The position numbers were made by a program, and so were the translations under genes. From JAFAZI01 sp035501255 (lineage in GTDB: Bacteria; Actinomycetota; Actinomycetes; JAFAQI01), in NCBI GenBank assembly GCA_035501255.1, contig DATJWM010000086.1, forward strand, positions 1 to 64,000: DNA of 64,000 bases, given 5' to 3'. Numbering within the stretch: the first letter of the stretch is position 1; every line of letters starts with the position of its first letter. The notes under the pieces were generated by a model. The model was not told the origin of the DNA. It worked only from the letters and a program-made list of their open reading frames with translations, and searched no databases. This document shows, in pieces, positions 34,677 through 42,162 of this stretch.

Positions 34677-35726
34677 TCAGGCCCCGAACGCCGAAACCGG
34701 ATCGGCTCCGGTCGCTGTCCGAAGGGCAACGAGGCTCGCGAGCATGCCCACCCCGACTGCGACCAGCGGCAGCGTGACGAACGCGCTGACCGGGATCGCG
34801 ATCGGTTGGGCGAACAACCCGGTCATGAAGTTGCACGCGACCGCCGCGAAGACCGCCGCGAAGAGCGTCACCACGATCGCCTGAAGACACAAACTCCCGA
34901 ACAACGCGCCCGAACTCGCCCCCAATGCCTTCAGCACCGCAAAGTCCCGGACCCGCTGGAGAGCCGAAACGTAGATCAGCGCGGCGATGATGATCGTCGC
35001 GACCAGCCACATCAAGCCCCGGGTGTTCTTGATCGTGGCGATCGCGCTGGACATTCGCGCGAGCGTCTTGTCCTCAACCCGCTGGGTGGTCAACACATCG
35101 AGGTCGGCCGGCGCCGACGTCGGGGTTCCTTGCACCGTCACCGCGGTCACGAGCGGAAGACCACCGAAGCCGAACTGCTGCGCCGTTGCCAGCGGCACGT
35201 AGACCACCGGCAACCCGCCGAGCAGGGTGCGGCCGTGGACCTTGCCGACGACGTGCAGGCTCGTCGAGCCGGCCGTCAACACATCACCGATCTGGCCGTG
35301 GACCTTGGTGTCGATGATGGCGTCATTGCGATCCGACAATCCCGATCCGGTCACGTCCCCCGGTGCACCGAACCCCGTCGTAGGGACGCCGATGAGGTTG
35401 ACCAGGGTCGTCTTGCCGTTGAGGATCAGCGGCACCTGTGGGAGCACCGCAATCCCTGCAGCCTGTGTGACCGACGGTTCGTGCTCGATGGCCGCCACCG
35501 TCGTCTCGGGAAAGGTCGAGGCGGCGGTGAGCTGGCCTTCCGCCTTGTGGCTGAGAACCCAGTAGTCGGCGTGTTGCGCGTCGACCACCTGATTGATCTC
35601 CCACGCGAAACCACTGACCAGGCCCGCGAGTAGCACGCCCATCGCCAGGACCATGCCGGCGCCGACCACCGCGATCAGGAACTGCCGGTACCGAAAGCGC
35701 AGGTCGGCGAAGGTCACGCTCAACAT
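34677..35726 (-). CDS. FtsX/MacB-like ABC permease
   Basis: A 349-residue permease. One N-terminal helix and a periplasmic MacB_PCD-like domain (about 45-220) are followed by three C-terminal helices with FtsX features (LQRVRDFAVLKALGASSG). It is expected to form the exporter with the ATPase-cNMP protein downstream. The substrate may be a lipid, lipoprotein or peptide; no exclusive evidence exists. The ATG is preceded by an AGGG-poor region, so the exact start is moderately certain. Confidence 0.85.
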   Translation of the reverse strand: MLSVTFADLRFRYRQFLIAVVGAGMVLAMGVLLAGLVSGFAWEINQVVDAQHADYWVLSHKAEGQLTAASTFPETTVAAIEHEPSVTQAAGIAVLPQVPLILNGKTTLVNLIGVPTTGFGAPGDVTGSGLSDRNDAIIDTKVHGQIGDVLTAGSTSLHVVGKVHGRTLLGGLPVVYVPLATAQQFGFGGLPLVTAVTVQGTPTSAPADLDVLTTQRVEDKTLARMSSAIATIKNTRGLMWLVATIIIAALIYVSALQRVRDFAVLKALGASSGALFGSLCLQAIVVTLFAAVFAAVACNFMTGLFAQPIAIPVSAFVTLPLVAVGVGMLASLVALRTATGADPVSAFGA

Positions 35727-35895
35727 GCGGCAGCCCCCGCCGAGTTGGCCCTACGTGCCCGGTCGGACCTGAATGTAGACACCTCGGCCGAGCTTGTCGC
35801 CCGCGCGACCAGGACTCACGTGACAAGGCGGCACAACCGCGACATTCGCCGCCACGATGCCTGCCGGACGAACCGACCGAGGCGTCGCCCGGCGA

Positions 35896-36396
35896 TCAGT
35901 CGTCGAAGGTCTTCTGGATGCTCGGCAACAGCATTCCGAGCAGTCCGCGCGCGTTCGCGGAGAGGATGTCGGCCCAGTCGAAGTAATCCCGCCACAAGGT
36001 GATCTCACCGGCGTCGTTGACCTCGAACGCACCGCACACCCAAAACTGAGCGCGGAACTTGCCCCACATCAACGCATCGGTTCGTTCGGTCATCACCGAG
36101 TTGCCGGTCTGGGTCATCCGATGGATCCGTACGTCGAAGCGGATCCCCCGCTCGCGCATCCGCTCCGCGCCTTTCGCGAACCGCTGCTTGCCGCGAATCG
36201 TGGGGAGCGAGACGTTCTCGTACACGAGGTCGTCGGCGACGAGGGCGACCGCCGCGTCAATATCACTGTCGGCGAGGACCGCGAAAAACCGTCGGACCAC
36301 CTCCGATTCACGTGGCTCAGCTCCGTCGGTTGGTGGTTGTCCCGGTTCGGGACCGGAGTCTGGTTGCGGAACAGGATCGGGATCGGCGTCGGTCAC
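35896..36396 (-). CDS. limonene-1,2-epoxide hydrolase-like protein (SnoaL fold)
   Basis: A 166-residue protein. A proline-rich N-terminal 25 residues precede an NTF2-like fold. It carries the epoxide hydrolase-type Arg/Asp in TERTDAL and a late Asp in RDYFDW, matching the Asp-Arg-Asp triad of the LEH family. The GTG start has AAGGAG 7 bases upstream. Hydrolysis of an epoxide (terpenoid or lipid) is likely but substrate is unknown. Confidence 0.78.
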   Translation of the reverse strand: MTDADPDPVPQPDSGPEPGQPPTDGAEPRESEVVRRFFAVLADSDIDAAVALVADDLVYENVSLPTIRGKQRFAKGAERMRERGIRFDVRIHRMTQTGNSVMTERTDALMWGKFRAQFWVCGAFEVNDAGEITLWRDYFDWADILSANARGLLGMLLPSIQKTFDD

Positions 36397-36472
36397 GGCG
36401 AAGCTCCTTCGCGAAACGAATCAGATCCAAACTCTGTCATGCCCATTCGCGTTGGTCACCACACCCGGTCAC

Positions 36473-37309
36473 TCACGGCTGATCGGGCAGGTTCGTCCAG
36501 CCGGGAGCGCCCGCCCGGCGGTACCAGCCGCTTGCCGCAAGCGTTCCGCCGTCGACGGGGATCGTGTGACCGGTCACGAATCGTGATTGTTCGCTGGCGA
36601 GAAAGAGCGCGACTTCGGCGTAGTCCTCCGGCACGCCGAAGCGTCCCAGCGGAACCCACGATCGGAGCAGTTGCGGGTCGCGACCTCCCAACATGCTCTC
36701 GGCCGGCGTCTGCGGAGTGTCGGCAAGGTCCGGAGCGATCGCGTTGACCCGCACTCCGGACCCTCCGACCTCGACGGCAAGGCTGCGGGTGAACGCCACA
36801 ACCGCCGCCTTGAACGCGGAGTACACCGTGTTGGCGGGAATCCCGCGATACGCCTCGACCGTCGAAACGTTGACGATGCTCCCGGCCTTGGCCTCGAGCA
36901 TCGATGGAAGGACAGCCCGGGTGACTCGGAAGACGTGCCGCAGGTTGACGTCGTACTGTGCCTCCCAGTCCGCCTCGCTCGAGGTCACGAACCGCCCGTT
37001 CGGGCGGTAGTCCCCGACGTTGTTGACGAGTACGCCGATCCGGCCGGCAGCGACGTCGGTCGCCGTCGAGACGAGCGTCTCGACCGCGCGCGGATCACGA
37101 ACGTCGCCGGTGACCGTAATCAACCGACCGTCGGGTTCGACGATGCTCGCCGACAATGCCTCCAGCGCCGCGGCATCGGTGTCGAGCGCGACCACCGTGG
37201 CGCCGGCCAGCGCAAACCGACGGCTGATTCCGCCGCCAATGCCGGCAGCACCGCCGGTGACGACCGCGACGTCGCCCGCCAGCGGGAGTCGCGGTGAACG
37301 TTGGATCAC
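36473..37309 (-). CDS. short-chain dehydrogenase/reductase
   Basis: A 278-residue SDR oxidoreductase. It has the cofactor motif TGGAAGIGGGI, NNVG, the catalytic Ser in NVSTVEA and YxxxK in VYSAFKAA. The PVDGG element lies near the C-terminus. GTG 37309 starts the protein. It is divergent from the glycosylase gene, with the second palindrome array between them. The substrate is probably a secondary alcohol or ketone. Confidence 0.87.
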   Translation of the reverse strand: MIQRSPRLPLAGDVAVVTGGAAGIGGGISRRFALAGATVVALDTDAAALEALSASIVEPDGRLITVTGDVRDPRAVETLVSTATDVAAGRIGVLVNNVGDYRPNGRFVTSSEADWEAQYDVNLRHVFRVTRAVLPSMLEAKAGSIVNVSTVEAYRGIPANTVYSAFKAAVVAFTRSLAVEVGGSGVRVNAIAPDLADTPQTPAESMLGGRDPQLLRSWVPLGRFGVPEDYAEVALFLASEQSRFVTGHTIPVDGGTLAASGWYRRAGAPGWTNLPDQP

Positions 37310-37345
37310 GAATGCACGCTAACCGCTCACCTCCCGACCCGATCA

Positions 37346-37423
37346 AAACGGCGTCACGCCGTACCGGCTCGATCAAAACGGCGTCACGCCGTACCGGCTG
37401 GAGCGAAACGGCGTCACGCCGTT
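37346..37423 (+). repeat. three-copy 30-bp-period palindrome array (copy B)
   Basis: Units AAACGGCGTCACGCCGT begin at 37346, 37376 and 37406, again exactly 30 bases apart. The 13-base spacers begin ACCGGCT, unlike copy A. The last unit ends 11 bases before the ATG of the downstream gene, so it overlaps the promoter/leader of the glycosylase and the divergent SDR promoter. Confidence 0.95.
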
Positions 37424-37434
37424 ACGGTGGGGCC

Positions 37435-38013
37435 ATGGCGCCCGAACTGCACCTCGCCCAGAAGCCGGACGCGGACGCCCTCTTGTCCGAGAACCCGTTA
37501 GCACTGCTGATCGGCATGGTCCTCGACCAGCAGATCCCGCTCGAGTGGGCGTTCACCGGCCCGTTCACATTGAGCCAGCGACTCGGTCGCGATCTCGACG
37601 CCGCGGACCTGGCCGATCGTGACCCCGAGAAGCTGGCCGCGGTGTTCGCGACCCCGCCAGCGCTGCACCGCTTCCCCGCATCGATGGCCGCGCGCGTCCA
37701 GCAGCTGTGCGCTCAGATCGTCACGGATTACGACGGGCGGGCGGAGAACATCTGGACCGGAGTGACCACCGGATCCGAACTCCGCAAGCGGATCGAGAAC
37801 CTGCCCGGCTTCGGCAAGCAGAAGGCGAAGATCTTCCTCGCGTTGCTCGGCAAGCAGTACGGCGTTCGACCGCGCGGGTGGCGAGAGCAGGCCGGGGAGT
37901 TCGGCCTCGCGAAGTCCTACTGCTCGGTCGCCGACATCGTGGATGACGCGTCGCTCGCCAAGGTCCGCGCATTCAAAAAGGACATGAAGGCGGCCGCCAA
38001 AGCGGCGTCGTAA
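37435..38013 (+). CDS. HhH-GPD DNA glycosylase-like protein
   Basis: A 192-residue protein with a helix-hairpin-helix element LPGFGKQKAKIFLALLG at about 123-139 and an early DQQIPLEWA helix typical of this family. A canonical catalytic Asp after the HhH is not obvious, so activity may be lost or different. ATG 37435 is preferred to an in-frame extension through the palindromes. The C-terminus is a Lys/Ala-rich tail. It probably has a role in DNA base repair or binding. Confidence 0.75.
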   Translation: MAPELHLAQKPDADALLSENPLALLIGMVLDQQIPLEWAFTGPFTLSQRLGRDLDAADLADRDPEKLAAVFATPPALHRFPASMAARVQQLCAQIVTDYDGRAENIWTGVTTGSELRKRIENLPGFGKQKAKIFLALLGKQYGVRPRGWREQAGEFGLAKSYCSVADIVDDASLAKVRAFKKDMKAAAKAAS

Positions 38014-38017
38014 CACC

Positions 38018-38383
38018 TCACGTCGGGCGGGAGTGCGCGATCGCAGCCGCCACCGAATCAGGATCCCGAGCGACGTACGCCGTGCCGTCATCCGCAACGA
38101 CGAGCGGCCGCTGGATCAGCATGGGGTTGGCGACGAGAACATCGATCCACGCATCGACATGAGCAGCGTCGCGGTCGGGCAGCGTGACTCCCGCACCGCG
38201 GGCGTCCGCGGTCCGGCAGATGTCCCACGGAGCCAGCGCGAGCCGGGCGAGTACGGCGCGAAGATCCGCCGGCGACGGCGGCTCCTGCAAGTAGTAACGC
38301 AACTCATACGTCAGGCCGACCTCGTCCACGGCTTCCTTCGCGATCCGACACTTCGAGCACCGCGGGTTGAACCAGATCTCCAT
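38018..38383 (-). CDS. ArsC/Spx-like arsenate reductase-family protein
   Basis: A 121-residue thioredoxin-fold protein with CSKC at about 9-12 and the ArsC/YffB-type PLVVADDGTAYVARDPDSV ending. The family includes glutaredoxin-dependent arsenate reductases and Spx-type regulators; Arg residues of true ArsC are not all obvious. The ATG is preceded by GCGAGGTTTCG. The 3' end is convergent with the glycosylase, 4 bases away. Confidence 0.82.
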   Translation of the reverse strand: MEIWFNPRCSKCRIAKEAVDEVGLTYELRYYLQEPPSPADLRAVLARLALAPWDICRTADARGAGVTLPDRDAAHVDAWIDVLVANPMLIQRPLVVADDGTAYVARDPDSVAAAIAHSRPT

Positions 38384-38473
38384 CGAAACCTCGCTGTGGC
38401 GAGCGTCCCTCGCGCTCGCCGCCGCGACCTTACCGAGCAGAGACACCGACCGGGGCGGCACTAGGGTTCCGAT

Positions 38474-39211
38474 ATGAGGTTCGTGTTGGTTCACGGCGGC
38501 GGCTTCGACGCGCGCTGCTGGGACGAGATGATCCCCGCTCTGCGCGCTGACGCCATCGCCGTCGACCTGCCCGGACGCGGGCGTCACCCTGCGGACCTCG
38601 ACAGCGTCACCCTCGATGGCTGGGCCCACTCGGTCGTCGTCGACATCGCCGAGGTCGACGAGGTCGACGAGTCGAATCCCCCGGATCTCATTCTCGTCGG
38701 GCACTCGATGGCCGGCCTGACGTTGCCGAGGGTCGTGAACCTCATCCCCGAGAGAATCCGACACGTGGTGTTCGTCTCGTGCTCGGTCCCCGCTCACGGT
38801 AGGACCATGCTCGACGTGCTCAGCGCTCATTTCGACCGGCAGATCTCCACCCGCGCAGGGGAGGCCGGCACCCAGGCCGAGAACCAGAGTGCGACGATGT
38901 CAGCCGACCTCGCGGTCGCGATGTTCTGCAACGACATGACTCCCGCACAGACCGAAACGACGCTGTCGTTGATGGTCCCGGAAGCCGCGGGACCCCTCGC
39001 CGAGCCGGCCGACAACTCGGGCCTCGCGCATCCAATCCCTCGAAGTTGGGTTCGCCTGAGCCGAGACGCCATCGTTTCCCCCGCCACCCAGGATCGATTC
39101 ATCGCGACCGTGGGTGACCTTGATGTCATCGATCTGGACGCCGGCCACATGGCGATGCTCAGCCGTCCCGATGAACTCGCCGCGATCCTCAACCGGATCG
39201 CGGATCTGTGA
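38474..39211 (+). CDS. alpha/beta hydrolase
   Basis: A 245-residue hydrolase with HGGGFDARCW (oxyanion), GHSMAGLT nucleophile elbow, and a late DAGHMAM His. It resembles methylesterase/hydroxynitrile lyase-like subfamily members (short cap, HGGG). It directly precedes an enoyl-CoA hydratase by 36 bases in the same direction, suggesting a small catabolic unit. Confidence 0.85.
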   Translation: MRFVLVHGGGFDARCWDEMIPALRADAIAVDLPGRGRHPADLDSVTLDGWAHSVVVDIAEVDEVDESNPPDLILVGHSMAGLTLPRVVNLIPERIRHVVFVSCSVPAHGRTMLDVLSAHFDRQISTRAGEAGTQAENQSATMSADLAVAMFCNDMTPAQTETTLSLMVPEAAGPLAEPADNSGLAHPIPRSWVRLSRDAIVSPATQDRFIATVGDLDVIDLDAGHMAMLSRPDELAAILNRIADL

Positions 39212-39247
39212 CCACACCAAGTAGCTGATCACCCCCGAGGAGCGGCC

Positions 39248-40081
39248 ATGAGCGAGAGCCCGCCCGTTGTCATCGTCGAGACGAGCGAGCGCATTGCGAC
39301 CGTGACGCTCAACCGACCCGAGGCCCGCAACGCCCTCAGCCGGCAGCTCATGAGAGCGCTTTGGGACGCGGTCACCACCGCCGACGCCGATCCCGACGTC
39401 TCGGTCATCATCCTGACCGGCGCCGATCCCGCCTTCTGCGGTGGCGTCGACTTGAAGGAAATCGCCGCGGACACTCAGCCTGCTCACCTCACCCCGCCCA
39501 CGCAGCCGACCGAACCGCCGGGTCAGGGACCGTCCCGGTTCTCCAACGGACTGTTTCGATTCCTGCCGCTGACGACGACGCCGATCATCGGCGCGATCAA
39601 CGGGGTCGCGGTCACCGGTGGTCTGGAGATCGCACTCCAGTGCACCTTCCTCGTTGCCTCGGAACGCGCCCGGTTTGCCGACACGCACGCGCGGATCGGA
39701 ATTCTGCCCGGAGGTGGGATCACCGTTTTCATGGCCGAGTCTCTCGGCCTCAGGCGAGCGATCGAGATGTCGTTGACCGGCAACTTCATCTCCGCCGACG
39801 ATGCGCTTCGTCTTGGCTTGGTCAACCACGTCACCTCACATGACGACCTCCTGCCCTTCACTCGCGGCCTCGCTCTCGACATCGCAAGCAACGACCAAGT
39901 TGCCGTCCGTCGGCTTCATGCGCACTACCAGCAGATCGCCAACGCCGCCACCCGCGACGAGGCGCACCGGATCGAAGGTGACATGGCGCAAAGCTGGCAG
40001 GCAGCGGTCGGCACCCGTCTCGTTGCGGACCGCCGGGCGCAGGTGACGGCACGAGGTCGGGCGCAAGCATCCGGATGCTGA
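39248..40081 (+). CDS. enoyl-CoA hydratase/isomerase
   Basis: A 277-residue crotonase. It has the family EARNALSRQL, LTGADPAFCGGVDLKE oxyanion region, INGVAVTGGLEIAL, and HARIGILPGGG with active-site positions. GAGGAGCGGCC precedes the ATG. Its stop overlaps the start of the downstream luciferase-like gene by 7 bases (ATGCTGA). It likely works on a CoA thioester in beta-oxidation. Confidence 0.9.
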   Translation: MSESPPVVIVETSERIATVTLNRPEARNALSRQLMRALWDAVTTADADPDVSVIILTGADPAFCGGVDLKEIAADTQPAHLTPPTQPTEPPGQGPSRFSNGLFRFLPLTTTPIIGAINGVAVTGGLEIALQCTFLVASERARFADTHARIGILPGGGITVFMAESLGLRRAIEMSLTGNFISADDALRLGLVNHVTSHDDLLPFTRGLALDIASNDQVAVRRLHAHYQQIANAATRDEAHRIEGDMAQSWQAAVGTRLVADRRAQVTARGRAQASGC

Positions 40082-41061
40082 TCGACACCTACCTGTCCGG
40101 CAGCGAGCGCGCGGCACCGGAATCGGCCGCGGCGCAAGCCGCCGGGTACGACGGGGCGTTCACCGGCGAGGTCAACGCGGATCCCTTCCTGCCGCTCGCC
40201 ATCGCGGCGACGGCGACCGAACGCATCGACCTCGGTACGTCGATCGCGGTCGCGTTCGCGCGATCGCCAATGACCCTCGCCTATACCGCGTGGGACCTGC
40301 AAAGGCTCTCGCGAGGACGGTTCATGCTCGGGCTCGGGTCGCAGGTCAAGGCGCACATCACCCGGCGATACTCGATGGCGTGGGGACGACCCGTCGCCCA
40401 GATGCGGGAGTTCCTCCTTGCGATGCAAGCAATCTGGTACAGCTGGGACTCCGGCGAGCCACTCTTCTTCGACAGTGAGCACTACCAGCACACGTTGATG
40501 CCCGCGAACTTCGTGCCAGCCTCGCACGGATTCGGACCACCGAAGGTGCTGGTCGCAGGCGTCGGAGACACCATGACGGCAATGGCGGGCGAGGTCGCGG
40601 ACGGATTCCTGTGCCACGCGTTCACCACCGAGCGCTGGTTTCGTGAGCACACCCTGCCGGCGCTACACACCGGCCTCGTCCGAGCCGGGAAGTCACCAGC
40701 GGACTTCACGATCAAGGCCTCGACCTACCTTGCGACCGGCACGGACGAACAGATCACAGTCGCCCTCGACGAGATCCGCGGCCAGATCGCGTTCTATGCA
40801 TCAACCCCTGCCTACCAACCGCTGCTCGAGTTGCATGGGTGGGGTGAGATCGGGGTCGAGCTGATCAGGATGTCGAAAGCCGGCCAGTGGGCTCGGATGG
40901 GCGCGCTCGTCGACGACGACATGGTGGCCGAGTTCGCGGTCGTCGGGTCGATCGAGGAGGTACCCGCCCTCCTCGACAAGCGCTACGCAGGCGTCCTCGA
41001 CCGGGTCGCGTTCTTGGTGCAGGAGCCCAGCCCGGAGTTGCGCGAGGCACTGCGTCACTGA
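40075..41061 (+). CDS. LLM-class F420-dependent oxidoreductase
   Basis: A 328-residue luciferase-like TIM barrel. It has AAQAAGYDGAFTGEVNADPF, ERIDLGTSIAVAF, SRGRFMLGLGSQVKAHI, and ADGFLCHAFTTERW, typical of actinobacterial TIGR03617-type F420 enzymes. It overlaps the enoyl-CoA hydratase, and the two probably act together on the same substrate. The cofactor F420 is predicted by family. Confidence 0.87.
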   Translation: MLIDTYLSGSERAAPESAAAQAAGYDGAFTGEVNADPFLPLAIAATATERIDLGTSIAVAFARSPMTLAYTAWDLQRLSRGRFMLGLGSQVKAHITRRYSMAWGRPVAQMREFLLAMQAIWYSWDSGEPLFFDSEHYQHTLMPANFVPASHGFGPPKVLVAGVGDTMTAMAGEVADGFLCHAFTTERWFREHTLPALHTGLVRAGKSPADFTIKASTYLATGTDEQITVALDEIRGQIAFYASTPAYQPLLELHGWGEIGVELIRMSKAGQWARMGALVDDDMVAEFAVVGSIEEVPALLDKRYAGVLDRVAFLVQEPSPELREALRH

Positions 41062-41076
41062 GGCGGTGACTCCCCG

Positions 41077-41622
41077 TCACCCGAGTAGCGAACGGACCGG
41101 ATCGCTTCCGTCCCAGTTCGCGGCGGCATCGCGCACGAGCGTCGCCATCCCTCGCGTCAGATCGGTGAGTTCCATGATTTCGACGATCGTCGCGGGACCG
41201 GAGTCCGGCGGCTCGACATAGGCATAGCGCGCCCCGCCGTCGCCTCCGCCGGACCACACAACCGGCCAACCCTCGGCGCCGACCGTCGCCATCGTGGCGT
41301 CGAAGTCCGACGCCCACCAAGCGAGCTGATGCATGCCCGCTCGGCCCGCGTCGAGGAATTCGGTATAGATGCTCGGCACCTCGTCGTCCTGGTGAATGAG
41401 CTCGATCTGAAGATCCCCGCTGTTCGCAAACGCGACCGACAGGGTCACGGTGCACGGATTCCCGCGGTAGTCGGCGGTTTGCTCGATCCCGCGGATGACG
41501 AAAAACGGACCGACCCCGAGCGCGAGCCAACCGGCAATCGCCGCATCGAGATCGCGAACGACGTACCCGATCTGGCGAAACTCACCGGGCAGGAACGCGA
41601 ACCCATGGCGGTCGTTTCCCAT
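41077..41622 (-). CDS. VOC/glyoxalase-family protein
   Basis: A 181-residue vicinal-oxygen-chelate protein. It has FRQIGYVVRDLDAAI, LQIELIHQ (Glu metal ligand) and GMHQLAWWASDFDATM (His ligand), with a late VEIMEL Glu. These four positions would bind a divalent metal as in methylmalonyl-CoA epimerase and glyoxalase. Its substrate is unknown. It is convergent with the LLM enzyme and divergent from furA. Confidence 0.82.
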   Translation of the reverse strand: MGNDRHGFAFLPGEFRQIGYVVRDLDAAIAGWLALGVGPFFVIRGIEQTADYRGNPCTVTLSVAFANSGDLQIELIHQDDEVPSIYTEFLDAGRAGMHQLAWWASDFDATMATVGAEGWPVVWSGGGDGGARYAYVEPPDSGPATIVEIMELTDLTRGMATLVRDAAANWDGSDPVRSLLG

Positions 41623-41654
41623 GCCGACGAGCGTGCCACAGCGCCCCCGATTCG

Positions 41655-41697
41655 CCGTTTTCTTGACTTAGTCCATTCTTGGCGCGAGGATGCGGGT
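41655..41697 (+). promoter_or_regulatory. furA promoter with AT-rich probable Fur site
   Basis: TTGACTTAGTCCATTCTT at 41663-41680 stands out as AT-rich in this GC-rich sequence, and TTGACT makes a good -35 element. Actinobacterial furA genes are autoregulated from such a site, so FurA binding is inferred. Confidence 0.5.
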
Positions 41698-42129
41698 GTG
41701 CCCACAACCGCCGACCTCGAGCAGCTGTTGCGCGAGGCCGGGTTGCGGGTCACTCGCCCGCGGGTCGCCGTTCTCGCCACGGTCTATGCAAATCCCCACA
41801 TCGACACCGACACCATCATCAGTGCGGTCCGCGACGACCTCGGCGAAGTCTCCCGCCAGGCGGTGTACGACGTCCTGCGAGCGTTTACCGACGTCTCCCT
41901 GGTACGCCGGATCGAGCCCGCCGGGTCGGTGGCCCGCTACGAGTCGCGGGTCGGCGACAACCACCATCACGTGGTCTGCCGATCGTGCGGCGTCATCAAC
42001 GACGTCGACTGTGCTGTCGGCGAGCGGCCGTGTTTGACCGCATCCGACGATCGCGGCTTCACCATCGATGAGGCCGAGGTCGTCTATTGGGGAATCTGCG
42101 CCGAGTGCGCAACCGCACCAGATCGTTAA
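41698..42129 (+). CDS. furA: Fur-family peroxide/metal regulator FurA
   Basis: A 143-residue Fur-family repressor. The winged helix spans about 1-80 (LRVTRPRVAVLATVY, GEVSRQAVYDVLRAF). The metal-binding C-terminal domain has DNHHHVVCRSCG and CAEC (two CxxC). GTG 41698 is chosen with GCGAGGATG upstream. It directly precedes katG by 33 bases, the classical furA-katG arrangement in which iron-FurA represses both genes and peroxide relieves repression. Confidence 0.92.
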   Translation: MPTTADLEQLLREAGLRVTRPRVAVLATVYANPHIDTDTIISAVRDDLGEVSRQAVYDVLRAFTDVSLVRRIEPAGSVARYESRVGDNHHHVVCRSCGVINDVDCAVGERPCLTASDDRGFTIDEAEVVYWGICAECATAPDR

Positions 42130-42162
42130 CCGAGGTCCCGAACCCACTCCGGAAGGTGTGCC

